This document shows positions 7,473 through 15,496 of a DNA stretch of 64,000 bases, in pieces (position 1 is the first letter of the stretch; every line of letters begins with the position of its first letter). The position numbers and the translations under genes are program-made. This DNA is from JAJDXW01 sp965214795 (GTDB taxonomy: Bacteria > Pseudomonadota > Gammaproteobacteria > HK1), in contig OZ243976.1 in assembly GCA_965214795.1 (NCBI GenBank), positions 2,170,001 to 2,234,000 of the forward strand. Reading direction: 5' to 3'. The notes beneath the pieces were generated by a model, which did not search any database, had not been told where the DNA came from, and saw nothing but the letters and a program-made list of their open reading frames with translations.

Positions 7473-8225
7473 ATGGCCGGCCGCCCATTGAGAATCCGTC
7501 GTCGCGTTCGGTCGGTGGGCCGATGGCCGGTGCCCGCCGCCCTTGCGTTGGCGGGCCTTCTCGGGACCGGAGGGCTGGCTCCGCCGCCGGCCGGGGCAGC
7601 CGGTGAAGAACCGGTGGTGGGCAAGAACGAGCTCATCGGCAAGCTGGTCCCGATCACCGGGGACCCCCTCGAGCGACGATCCGTTGATCTTCGAATCGAG
7701 TTCCGGAAGAACTCGGCCGCGATTGGGGAAAGTGCCCAGGCGCAGCTCCGGGAGCTCGGCGAGGCCCTCGTCTCCGAGGCGCTCCGGGAGGTTCCGGTCG
7801 GCGTGTACGGGCATACCGATACGGGCGGCCCGGCGGACTTCAACCGGGAGCTCTCCGATCGGCGGGCGCAGGCGGTCGCGGCCTATCTGCGAGAGCATTT
7901 CGCCCTCCCCGAGAAGCGCTTCCGCGAGGTGCTCGGCTACGGCGAGGAGCGGCCGCGCCCGGACCTGCCGGCGACCGCACCCGCCCAGCGCCGGGTCGAG
8001 ATCGCCACCTTCCACAAGCTCCGGAGTGAAGAGACGCGGGCCAAGGAGGAGGCGGGCGGGGCGGCGGAGGACGCCCCGCCCGACCGGACGGAGCCCGGGA
8101 TAGTCGTCATCGGCGGGGATGGCGCCAGGGAGCCGGGAAGCGAAGCGCCCGCAGTGGGCGCGCCAGCCGATGAGGGCGGGGGCGGCGAGAAGAGCATGCC
8201 GGGCGGTATCGTCGTGATCGAATGA
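7473..8225 (+). CDS. Exported OmpA-domain protein
   Basis: The ATG at 7473 follows GGAGGG by about seven bases and gives 250 residues. A signal peptide (PAALALAGLLGTGGLAPPPA, cleavage near AGA) precedes a linker with LVPITGDP. The OmpA C-terminal domain spans about 70-185, with VDLRIEFRKNSAAIGESAQA, VGVYGHTDTGGPADFNRELS and RRAQAVAAYL. These hold the peptidoglycan-contact residues of the family (D.G....N..LS..RA). The tail is acidic and glycine-rich and ends in GGIVVIE. It is the last gene of the protease operon, 13 bases after the I9 lipoprotein, and probably anchors the complex to the cell wall. Confidence 0.85.
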   Translation: MAGRPLRIRRRVRSVGRWPVPAALALAGLLGTGGLAPPPAGAAGEEPVVGKNELIGKLVPITGDPLERRSVDLRIEFRKNSAAIGESAQAQLRELGEALVSEALREVPVGVYGHTDTGGPADFNRELSDRRAQAVAAYLREHFALPEKRFREVLGYGEERPRPDLPATAPAQRRVEIATFHKLRSEETRAKEEAGGAAEDAPPDRTEPGIVVIGGDGAREPGSEAPAVGAPADEGGGGEKSMPGGIVVIE

Positions 8226-8294
8226 TTGCACCGCCCGATCCGCGCCCTGCCGGGGGGCTCGCGTCGGACCGGAAGCTCGAGACCCGTGCCTCGG

Positions 8295-8322
8295 GAGTGG
8301 ATGATTAGGAGTGGATGATTAG
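8295..8322. repeat. Tandem 14-bp repeat (two copies)
   Basis: GAGTGGATGATTAG occurs twice head to tail (8295-8308 and 8309-8322) shortly after the OmpA-domain gene. It has no coding role that I can see. Confidence 0.7.
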
Positions 8323-8396
8323 CAGCCGCCGGGCGTCGTCCGGCTCTCGGCGCGGCGATTGGTTTCTGCCGCTGAACCCCGAAACTCGGGTACCCA

Positions 8397-8570
8397 CGTT
8401 GACAGCCATCGTATCGGGCTTCTGTCGTCGGATTACGCTGAGCGAATCCGACCTGCCAGAGACCGGTTCCGACCTGCCCGGGACCGGTAGTCCCATGGTA
8501 GGTCGGGTTAGCCGAAGGCGTAACCCGACAACACGCCGGGTGGTCGCAGGCTCCACGCCACGCCGCTTGT
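8397..8570. repeat. Partial copy of the MITE-like element also found at 15117-15366
   Basis: Shared blocks with the 15 kb element include GTTGACAGCCATCG, the hairpin 8502-8529 (GTCGGGTTA / TAACCCGAC) and GCAGGCTCCACGCC. The left terminal repeat is degenerate and the right one is missing, because the element joins an FGE gene fragment near 8571. Bases 8427-8456 are the exact inverted match of 61812-61841. Confidence 0.7.
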
Positions 8571-8575
8571 TCGTC

Positions 8576-8711
8576 CCCGTGCACGTCGTACAGTCCAAGC
8601 GCGTTCCCGGGAAACGACCCTACCGGCTCCGTCCGCTCCCGATACTGTCCCTCACGGCCGGAACCATGTAATACGTACCTCCACCTACCGTAGGTGGTGT
8701 TCTCGTGGGAC
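8576..8711 (-). pseudogene. FGE/sulfatase-modifying domain fragment
   Basis: Minus-strand translation reads GREGQYRERTEPVGSFPGNA then LGLYDVHG. This matches RGRTVPVGSFPSNSFGLHDVHG in the intact gene at 2595-4925 and in the FGE family. The frame runs into the repeat immediately after DVHG, so only about 45 residues remain. It is the relic of a second FGE-domain gene. Confidence 0.65.
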
Positions 8712-8717
8712 GCAAAC

Positions 8718-8749
8718 GCCGGAACGGCCCCTGCGGGGGCCGTTCCGGC
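8718..8749 (-). terminator. Strong hairpin terminator for the lipoprotein gene at 8770
   Basis: GCCGGAACGGCCCC / GGGGCCGTTCCGGC form a perfect 14-bp stem with a 4-base loop, 20 bases downstream of the minus-strand stop. On the minus strand GTTTGCG follows. Confidence 0.7.
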
Positions 8750-8769
8750 ATGGGGTGGATGTCCTCGTT

Positions 8770-9801
8770 CTAGTTGAAGCGCTTCTTCTCGTCCGGGGAT
8801 TCCGGGCGATCCGGGGTGGGGATGAGCTTGTCCACGATGATCTCGGTACCCTGAACCGAGACCAGGATCTCGCGCTTGGCATCGAAACCCATGTCTCGAA
8901 GCAGGATGTAGAGCCACTCTTCCAGCTTCGCCGCCTTCGCGGTGGTCAGGTACTTGTAGCGCCGCAGGGCCGCCGACTTGTTGATGAGGTCGTGGGTCTC
9001 GTAGCCGGGGAACTCCTCGGCCATCACCCCGATGATGGTGATTGCCTCGTGGTCGCCGAAGTAGCGCAGCGTGACCGTATAGGGCGTCATTATGCCATGG
9101 CCGGCGGCGCCCCCGGTGGACCCGCCTCCGGTAACCGCCGAGCCCGAACCGACCCGGGTGCCGCTTCTCCGCGGCGGGGAGTAGCGTTCCAGCTTGCGGG
9201 CCAACACCCCGCCCAGTCCGCCCGCGATCTCGCGCGCCCGGTCGCCCACGACCTCGCTGATGCAGAGCGAGGACTCCAGGCAGTCTTTCGGCGCCGGGTA
9301 CTCCTCGCGCGGCATCTCGAACGTGTCGAGTAGCGTGTTGGAGGCGGCGTCGTAGATCTCTCCGTCAATGCGGGTCTGCACCTTGGTCGAGAAGGAGAGC
9401 TGCTTGGCTTGCGCGTGAATGCGGAAGAGCACCCAAGCGCGGACTTGGTGCGACGCCTTGTTGCTCTTGCTCATGAGCTTGATGGCCTGGATGAGGTCCC
9501 GCTTGGAACGCCGGTCGGAGATCTCCCAGCCGAGGTCGACGGCCACCGACTCCTCGTCGATCATGCGGAAGCCGTGGCGCTGCATCGCGCCCTGGAGCTC
9601 GGCAATGACGCGCTTGAAGATGTCGCTGGAGCGTTTCACCGTAGTGGGGTCTTCGTCCTCGCTCACGACGAGGACCGGGATGTTGGTGCCCACGTTGCCC
9701 TGCGCGTTCGCGGCGGGCGGAACGGTAGCGCAGGCGGTGGCGAAGGACACCACGGCTGCGAGACCGAGCAGCTTGGCGGTGGAAAGCAGAGACTGTGTCA
9801 T
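8770..9801 (-). CDS. Lipoprotein of unknown function
   Basis: ATG at 9801 follows GAGAGGAG and yields 343 residues. The signal LAAVVSFATAC gives lipidated Cys24. Residues about 40-215 form an alpha/beta domain (NIPVLVVSEDEDPTTVKRSS; DIFKRVIAELQGAMQRHGFR; QVRAWVLFRIHAQAK). A Gly/Ser linker at about 225-245 leads to a second domain (YTVTLRYFGDHEAITIIGVM) ending near EKKRFN. The design resembles envelope lipoproteins built from repeated small alpha/beta modules, but I do not recognise the family. It is transcribed toward the protease operon and has its own terminator at 8718. Confidence 0.7.
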   Translation of the reverse strand: MTQSLLSTAKLLGLAAVVSFATACATVPPAANAQGNVGTNIPVLVVSEDEDPTTVKRSSDIFKRVIAELQGAMQRHGFRMIDEESVAVDLGWEISDRRSKRDLIQAIKLMSKSNKASHQVRAWVLFRIHAQAKQLSFSTKVQTRIDGEIYDAASNTLLDTFEMPREEYPAPKDCLESSLCISEVVGDRAREIAGGLGGVLARKLERYSPPRRSGTRVGSGSAVTGGGSTGGAAGHGIMTPYTVTLRYFGDHEAITIIGVMAEEFPGYETHDLINKSAALRRYKYLTTAKAAKLEEWLYILLRDMGFDAKREILVSVQGTEIIVDKLIPTPDRPESPDEKKRFN

Positions 9802-10011
9802 GGTTCGAACTCCTCTCGTGGGCGGATGAGCGAATGCTACCGGGTCGCCAATGGAAGGAACGGGCGCGGTTTTCCGGATCGGTGCGATCCGGACCATCCG
9901 CGAAGCCACTCGCGGCCCCGGCGGGGTGCCTCGGGTCCATGCCGAGCTGGCGGCCAGGGGGATGGACTACACTCGCGGCACTTCCGCGTCCCGGCAACAG
10001 GAGGAATCGGT

Positions 10012-10050
10012 ATGGCTGACGCCATCACGGTGTTCTGGCAACCCCACTGA
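10012..10050 (+). pseudogene. Possible truncated start of a glutaredoxin-like gene
   Basis: A good ribosome binding site (CAGGAGGAATC) precedes ATG 10012. The 12-codon frame MADAITVFWQPH resembles the opening of glutaredoxin/thioredoxin-fold proteins that continue with a CxxC motif (VYWQPGCxxC). Here the sequence stops after Pro-His. It is either a broken 5' fragment or chance. Confidence 0.3.
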
Positions 10051-10153
10051 ACCAGTTGTCTCAGGGTAAAGGAGTACCTCTGGCGAAGGCGTGGTCCGAC
10101 GACGGGGGAGCGGCGGTCCAACGCGGCCCCTCGTGGCCGGCGAGATTTCCGGA

Positions 10154-10951
10154 CTACCGCCCGAGGAAGTCCGCGGGGCGCCGTTCGCGGAACGCCCGGG
10201 TCCCCTCGTCGAGGTCGTGCGTGTCCCCGAGGTCGCGGAAGGAGTCCGATTCGAGGCGGAGCGCCTCGTCGAGGCTCATGCCGTGGATGCGGTGCATGAC
10301 CTCCTTCGCCATCCGCTGCGGGAGGGGGGCGCGGCTCGCGAGCCGGGCGGCGTAGTCGAGGGTTTCGGCGAGAAGCCGGTCGGCCGCGACGACCCGGTTC
10401 ACGAGGCCGATGCGAAGAGCGTGCGCGGCGTCAAAGAGGTCACCGGAAAGGATCATCTCCATCGCGTTGCCGAGCCCGACGATCTCCTTCAGGCGCACCA
10501 GCGCCCCGTCGCAGGCATGGAAGCCCCAGCGGGTGTCCTGAAGGCCGAAGCGGGCGCCCGGCGAACAGAAGCGGATGTCGGCCGCGAGGGCGAGCTCGAG
10601 CCCCCCCGACACCGCGTAGCCGTTCACCGCCGCGACGATGGGCTTGAAGACGGGGAGGTTCCGGGTGATGCCGCCGAACCCGGGGCCATTCGTGAAGCGG
10701 CGGCGAAACTCGGGGACCGGGGTGGTGGCGTAGGCCATCGTGTAGGTCTTGAGGTCCGCCCCCGCGCAGAACGCCCGGTCCCCGGCGCCGGTGACGACCG
10801 CGACGCGGGCGTCGTCGTCCGCGTCGAACTCCCGCCACCGTTCGATGAGCGCGTCGTTCGCCGCGAAGTCCATGGAGTTCATCCGATCGGGACGGTTGAT
10901 GGTGATGAGGCGTACGTGGCCGTGTGTCTCGTAGAGGATGTCGTCGCTCAT
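10154..10951 (-). CDS. Enoyl-CoA hydratase/isomerase family protein
   Basis: Start chosen at ATG 10951 (MSDDILYETHGHVRLITINR), giving 265 residues, the normal family length. The crotonase fold is clear: oxyanion-hole segments GDRAFCAGADLKT and NGYAVSGGLELALAADIRF, then the C-terminal helices with GLVNRVVAADRLLAETLDYA. It probably hydrates or isomerises an acyl-CoA. The substrate cannot be read from sequence. It lies upstream of the PHA locus but is not linked to it in one operon. Confidence 0.9.
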   Translation of the reverse strand: MSDDILYETHGHVRLITINRPDRMNSMDFAANDALIERWREFDADDDARVAVVTGAGDRAFCAGADLKTYTMAYATTPVPEFRRRFTNGPGFGGITRNLPVFKPIVAAVNGYAVSGGLELALAADIRFCSPGARFGLQDTRWGFHACDGALVRLKEIVGLGNAMEMILSGDLFDAAHALRIGLVNRVVAADRLLAETLDYAARLASRAPLPQRMAKEVMHRIHGMSLDEALRLESDSFRDLGDTHDLDEGTRAFRERRPADFLGR

Positions 10952-11095
10952 GCCGGAGATCCCATATGAGGAGAGTTCGGAGTGTGGATCGCGATCGGGC
11001 AGGGCGGTCGGGCGGGGCGATCGGAGCGGTCGGAGGGAAGGGTCCACGCCGAGGCCGGGCCGGCGCGGGGCCGCGAGCCCCCGCCTCATGCCCGA

Positions 11096-11725
11096 TCAAG
11101 GGTCGAGAGCGGCGAGGCGCTTCCCGACGAGCGTCGCGAACGTGCCGAGCACCCGCAGGGTGAGGCCCCAGATCACGCGCCCCTCGAAGTCGATGCCCGC
11201 GTGCACCGTCTCCGGCCGCCCGGGGCGTTCCCACTCGATGCTCGTTGCCGCGCCCGGATCGAAGAGATGGCCGAGCGGCACCCAGAACGCCTCGCTCACC
11301 TCGTGGTTGAGGGACGCCCGCCAGCCCGCCTCCCCCCCGCGGGTGAAATCCGAGCCTAAGTGGTAGACGAACGGGGAGAGCGACCCGCGGGGCCCGATCC
11401 GATACAGGGGCTGCACGGGGAGGGCGCCGAGGCACTGGTCGCGGGTGAGGCGAAGCCCGATCTCCTCGAAGGTCTCGCGCTCCGCCACCGCCGCCGCGTC
11501 CGCGTCGCCGGGCTCGGCCCGTCCGCCCGGGAGCGCGACCTGCCCGGACCACGGATCGCCGGCCCGCACCGTTCTCAGGATGAAGCACGCTTCGAGCCCT
11601 TCGCCTTCGCCGGCGAGGACCATCGCGACCGATGCGTTCCGCCACTCCGGGGTGAACCGGGGGGCGGGAGATGCGGACGGGTGCCGGCGTTCGAGGGCGG
11701 CGCGGATGTCTTCGACGGTGAGCAT
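11096..11725 (-). CDS. Nudix hydrolase, CoA-pyrophosphatase type
   Basis: The 209-residue protein carries a Nudix box: VALPGGRAEPGDADAAAVAE, then RETFEEIGL. The preceding SGQVALPGGR and the box spacing fit the NUDT7/NudL subgroup that cleaves CoA and related dinucleotides. The C-terminus (GRVIWGLTLRVLGTF) is also typical of that group. ATG 11725 is the only sensible start. It lies 144 bases upstream of the hydratase gene on the same strand. Confidence 0.85.
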   Translation of the reverse strand: MLTVEDIRAALERRHPSASPAPRFTPEWRNASVAMVLAGEGEGLEACFILRTVRAGDPWSGQVALPGGRAEPGDADAAAVAERETFEEIGLRLTRDQCLGALPVQPLYRIGPRGSLSPFVYHLGSDFTRGGEAGWRASLNHEVSEAFWVPLGHLFDPGAATSIEWERPGRPETVHAGIDFEGRVIWGLTLRVLGTFATLVGKRLAALDP

Positions 11726-11851
11726 GGGAGGCAGGGAGGGAGGGTTCGCGGGTTGCCGGAATCGTGGAACGGGGTCGAACGGGCGCGGGCGGTGTAGGCT
11801 GCCCTGATGCCGGGCGGTGCGATGCTCGAGCTGCGCCGCGCCGCGGGGCGC

Positions 11852-12808
11852 TCAGGCGGCGCTCTCCGCCCGTCGGCGCTCGATCGCGTCCCAGACGGCG
11901 GCCTCGATGCGGACCCCGTCCAGCCGGTCGATCTCCTGGATGCCGGTCGGCGAGGTCACGTTGATCTCCGTCAGCCAGTCGCCGATGACGTCGATCCCGA
12001 CGAACACCAGCCCCCGCTCCCGAAGAACCGGGCGGAGCGCCTCGCAGATCTCGTGGTCGCGCGGGGTGAGGCCGGTCTTGTGGGGCGTTCCCCCGGCGTG
12101 GAAGTTCGCGCGCGCCTCCCCGGCCGCCGGCATCCGAGCCACGGCGCCGGCCGCTTCGCCGTCTACGAGGATGATCCGCTTGTCGCCCTCCTGCACTTCG
12201 GGGAGATAGCGCTGCACCATCAGCGGCTCGCGCGGCCAGAGCTGACCGCACATCTCGAGCAGGGCGTTGAGGTTCTCGTCCCCCGGCCGGAGGTGGAAGA
12301 CGCCCGCGCCCCCGTTGCCGTGCAGGGGCTTCACGATGATGTCGCGGTACTCGCGGCGGAAGGCGTGGATGTCGTCCGCCCGGTTGGTGATGAGAGTCGG
12401 CGGCATCAGCTCGGGGAAGTGGGCCGCGAAGAGCTTCTCGGGTGCGTTGCGGACGCTCACCGGGTCGTTGACGACGAGGGTCGCGGGGTGGACGTGCTCG
12501 AGGAGATGGGTGGCGGTGATGTACGCGAGGTCGAAAGGCGGGTCCTGGCGCATGAGGACGACGTCGAAGGCGGCGAGGTCGACCGCCTCGAAGTCCCCGA
12601 GGGTCGCGTGCCCGCCCCGCTCCCGCCGGACAGCGAGCGGCTGGGCGTGCGCGGTGAGGCGCCGCTCGCGGAAGCTGAGGTCGGAGGGGAGGTAGTGGTA
12701 GAGGGTGTGCCCACGGCGCTGCGCCTCGAGGGCGAGCGCGAACGTGCTGTCGGCGTCGATGTCGACACCGCTCACGTGGTCCATCTGGATGGCGACGGCG
12801 AGGGTCAC
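11852..12808 (-). CDS. gshB: Glutathione synthetase
   Basis: The 318-residue product matches prokaryotic GshB end to end. It starts MTLAVAIQMDHVSGVDIDAD, carries MRQDPPFDLAYI, the ATP-grasp stretch DIIVKPLHGNGGAGVFHL, VQRYLPEVQEGDKRIILVDG and the C-terminal metal/substrate motif EINVTSPTGIQEID. It ligates glycine to gamma-glutamylcysteine using ATP in the cytosol. No gshA is seen in the window. Its presence supports a proteobacterial host. Confidence 0.95.
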   Translation of the reverse strand: MTLAVAIQMDHVSGVDIDADSTFALALEAQRRGHTLYHYLPSDLSFRERRLTAHAQPLAVRRERGGHATLGDFEAVDLAAFDVVLMRQDPPFDLAYITATHLLEHVHPATLVVNDPVSVRNAPEKLFAAHFPELMPPTLITNRADDIHAFRREYRDIIVKPLHGNGGAGVFHLRPGDENLNALLEMCGQLWPREPLMVQRYLPEVQEGDKRIILVDGEAAGAVARMPAAGEARANFHAGGTPHKTGLTPRDHEICEALRPVLRERGLVFVGIDVIGDWLTEINVTSPTGIQEIDRLDGVRIEAAVWDAIERRRAESAA

Positions 12809-13012
12809 GGGCTGGGGGCGGCGCCGGATTCCGGGGAGCTTCGGGACGCCCGCGATTCTAATCGCATCGGCAAACCCTCCGGGAACCGTGCGTCAGTTGC
12901 TCCGCGAAGAGCGGAGCGTTCGGTAGCCCGCCATGCCGGGGTCCAGCTCGCTCCGAGCAGCGAATACGGTGCTATATTCGCACTTCACAAGATGCGATGA
13001 CCGGAGCCGGCG

Positions 13013-13291
13013 ATGGACATCACCCAGGACATCCGACCGCTTACCGAGTTCAAACGCAACACCGCACGGTTCATGTCCCATCTCAAGGATACCGGACGGC
13101 CCTCCGTCCTCACCGTGAATGGCAGGCCGGCGCTGGTCGTCATGGATGCCGAGGCGTGGCAGGACTTCCAGGATCGGGTTGAACATGCCCGGACCATTGC
13201 CGCCCTCGCCAAGGGTCTCGATGAGGTTCGTGACGGGAAGGGCATGGAGGCGTCCGCCTTCTTCGAGAAGCTCGGCACGGAAAGGACGTGA
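13013..13291 (+). CDS. Phd/YefM-type antitoxin
   Basis: The 92-residue protein has the Phd/YefM N-terminal DNA-binding fold (IRPLTEFKRNTARFMSHLKD; VLTVNGRPALVVMDAEAWQD) and a charged C-terminus that would bind the toxin. Its end overlaps the toxin start at 13288-13291. A TATATT box at 12972 flanked by GTGC/GCAC is a possible autoregulated promoter. As in the family, it should neutralise the toxin and repress its own operon. Confidence 0.9.
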   Translation: MDITQDIRPLTEFKRNTARFMSHLKDTGRPSVLTVNGRPALVVMDAEAWQDFQDRVEHARTIAALAKGLDEVRDGKGMEASAFFEKLGTERT

Positions 13292-13596
13292 GGCGATATC
13301 GCGTCGTCGTTACGCGTTCCGCACAGGACGACATCCGCGAAGCGCATGAATGGCTTGTGGCGGAGAACCCGGCTTACGCGGGCAGATGGCTTGCAGGTAT
13401 TCGGGAGAAGGTTCTCGGCTTGGAAACACTGCCGGAATCTCATGCCCTCGCGCCCGAAGGCGGCGCTTTCGACCGTGAAATCCGGCAACTCCTGTACGGA
13501 CGGGGAACGCCGTGGCGCATCTTCTTTACCATTGACGGCCGGACCGTTCACGTCCTTCATGTCCGCCACAGCAGGTGCGATTACTGGCGCCCCTGA
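13288..13596 (+). CDS. RelE/ParE-type toxin
   Basis: A GTG at 13288, overlapping the antitoxin stop, gives 102 residues. The RelE/ParE fold is seen in RRYRVVVTRSAQDDIREAHE, PYGRG-like LLYGRGTPWRIFF and the C-terminal VHVLHVRHSRCDYW. ParE members poison gyrase and RelE members cut mRNA; the sequence does not decide between them. The DDIREAHEWL helix favours ParE-like proteins. Confidence 0.85.
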   Translation: MRRYRVVVTRSAQDDIREAHEWLVAENPAYAGRWLAGIREKVLGLETLPESHALAPEGGAFDREIRQLLYGRGTPWRIFFTIDGRTVHVLHVRHSRCDYWRP

Positions 13597-13666
13597 ATCG
13601 GGAGAGCCGGGGGCGGACAGGCCCTTTGGCGAGGGGCGGCGAGAATCGTGCCCGCGAGCGTGGACG

Positions 13667-13688
13667 ATGTAGCCATGTGAGGCTACAT
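13667..13688. terminator. Hairpin between convergent toxin and ATPase genes
   Basis: ATGTAGCC / GGCTACAT form an 8-bp stem with a 6-base loop, followed by TTTCC on the plus side. It lies between the plus-strand toxin stop and the minus-strand DUF4143 gene stop, so it may serve both. Confidence 0.4.
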
Positions 13689-13758
13689 TTCCGGCCATGG
13701 TCTCCGTCGACGTCCGCGAAGGGTCGCCAGTCTCTGACCGGCAAGGTTGATGAGATTT

Positions 13759-14928
13759 CTACCAGTCCTCCTCGTGCAGGCGGGTCCAGGGAGCTAGCCT
13801 TGCGTCGGAGCGGCGTTGCGCCTCGTCGCCTCCGTAGACGAGGACGATGTCGCAGGGGCGTGACGGCTCGCTGATCCGATCCTTCACTCGTCGTGCGCCG
13901 TCGAACAGGCGGGGCGAAGCGGTCTGGGCCGACTTTGCTTCGACGAGGGTAAGGCGGTCCGCGCTCTCGACGATCAGGTCCGCCTCGGCCGCATGGCGGT
14001 CTCGGTAAAAGGAGAGGCCGCCCGTCTCACCGCGGTTCTCGCGATGCTTGCGAATTTCGGATACCACCCACGTCTCGAAGAGAGCGCCGCGCAGCGGGTG
14101 CGAGCGGAGCTGTTCGGGGGTGCGGACGCCGATCAGCCAGCAGGCAAGCCCGGTGTCATGGAAATGCAGCTTCGGGCTCTTGACCAGGCGCTTGCGAAGG
14201 TTCGTGTGGAATGCGGGCAGACGGAACGCAATGAAGCTTGTCTCCAGCACGCTGAGCCACCCCTTGGCGGTTGGTTGCGAGACCCCGCAGTCCGCGGCAA
14301 GCGACGAGTAGTTGAGAAGCTGGCCGGTACGGCCGGCGCACAGCTCGACGAAGCGCTGAAAGGTCGTGAGGTCGCTGACGTTGCTGATTGCCCGAACGTC
14401 GCGTTCGACGTAGGTGGCGACATACGCGCGCAACCAGTCGCTCGGGACGAGCTGCCAGTCGAAGATGCGCGGATAGCCGCCGGCGAGAAGGGTCTCCTCC
14501 AGGGTGTTCGGGTGGCTCTCGAACCGAAGGACCTCGCTTCGCGCCAACGGGAGCAGGTGGAGCACGGCGGCTCGCCCCGCTAGCGACTGGCTGACCGAGT
14601 GCAGCAACGCAAAGTTCTGCGAGCCGGTCAGCACCCAGCGCCCGGGCTTCGGATCGGCGTCGATGATGCCCTGAAGGTACGAGGGCAGATCCGGAGCGCG
14701 TTGCACCTCGTCGAGGACGGCACCTTCCGGGAATTGGGCCAGGAACCCGCGCGCATCATCGGTCGCGAACGCGCGCAGGTCGGGCGCTTCCAGGTTCGCA
14801 TAGGGAAGCTCGGGAAACAGGCGGCGGCAGAGCGTGGATTTGCCGCTCTGGCGCGGCCCGGTAAGCGTGACCGCCGGGAACTGCCGGGCGGCTTCGAGGA
14901 GCCGGGGGGCGAGGTCACGGTCGATCAT
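13759..14928 (-). CDS. AAA ATPase of the DUF4143 family
   Basis: ATG 14928 gives 389 residues. The N-terminal AAA domain has Walker A TGPRQSGKST (about residues 24-33), Walker B AVLDEVQRAPDLP and a sensor stretch GRWVLTGSQNFALL. The C-terminal DUF4143 region contains ETSFIAFRLPAFHTNLRKRL and a nuclease-like end (EADLIVESADRLTLVEAKSA). Such proteins are scattered and strain-specific; their role is not established. The gene is convergent to the toxin-antitoxin pair and ends next to a MITE-like element. Confidence 0.85.
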   Translation of the reverse strand: MIDRDLAPRLLEAARQFPAVTLTGPRQSGKSTLCRRLFPELPYANLEAPDLRAFATDDARGFLAQFPEGAVLDEVQRAPDLPSYLQGIIDADPKPGRWVLTGSQNFALLHSVSQSLAGRAAVLHLLPLARSEVLRFESHPNTLEETLLAGGYPRIFDWQLVPSDWLRAYVATYVERDVRAISNVSDLTTFQRFVELCAGRTGQLLNYSSLAADCGVSQPTAKGWLSVLETSFIAFRLPAFHTNLRKRLVKSPKLHFHDTGLACWLIGVRTPEQLRSHPLRGALFETWVVSEIRKHRENRGETGGLSFYRDRHAAEADLIVESADRLTLVEAKSAQTASPRLFDGARRVKDRISEPSRPCDIVLVYGGDEAQRRSDARLAPWTRLHEEDW

Positions 14929-15116
14929 CACCCCGCGGAGTCTACCGTAGCGGTCCGGCTGATTCAAAACCGGATTTTGAGTCAGCCCATGCCGACCGCC
15001 GAAAAACTGTTCACCTGCGCGCCTGCGCAGACCTCCGGTTCGGGCGAGCCGCCGGGGGTCAGCCGGCCATGGCGCGCACCGCTTCGGGAAGGGGCAGGTG
15101 GTGGCGGGATGCCATA

Positions 15117-15366
15117 GGGGCTTACATACCTGAGTTGACAGCCATCGCATCGGGCCTCGGTTGTCGGACTACGCTCCGCGAATCCGACCTACCAGGGACC
15201 GGTTCCCAAGGGCCGGTTCCGACCTGCCTGGGACCGGTAGCCCCTCGCTTCCGCGGGGGCAGGCCCATGGTAGGTCGGGCTAACCGAAGGCGTAACCCGA
15301 CAACCCACCGGGTGGCCGCAGGCTCCACGCCGCCTGTTCGTCTGTCAACTCAGGTATACAGGCCCC
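15117..15366. repeat. MITE-like element with terminal inverted repeats
   Basis: A 16-bp sequence, ATACCTGAGTTGACAG (15126-15141), is repeated exactly inverted at 15342-15357. Allowing three mismatches the arms extend to 25 bp (15117-15141 and 15342-15366). The 200-base core has no open gene but holds a GTCGGGCTA / TAACCCGAC hairpin at 15274-15301. A damaged relative lies at 8397-8570. Size and structure fit a non-autonomous transposable element. No clear target-site duplication is visible. Confidence 0.75.
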
Positions 15367-15496
15367 ATACTATGCCCCTTGGATCGCGCGCTCGGCCCGG
15401 CGGGGGACGGGAAAGGATTCGAACCGCCCGGGTTCCGGCGACAGTCGGGATTCCGGGCACCCCGGCGAGCGCGCCTGGAGAGAGGAGGCGAAGCTC

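Noticed and set aside
8500..8530. GTCGGGTTA hairpin considered as a terminator for the OmpA-domain gene
   Set aside because: It lies about 280 bases past the stop and recurs inside a dispersed repeat, so it belongs to the repeat.
11807..13000. Long plus-strand open frame across gshB
   Set aside because: It is the antisense shadow of gshB. Its translation is Arg/Asp/Glu-rich with no family features, and the minus-strand gene is unmistakable.
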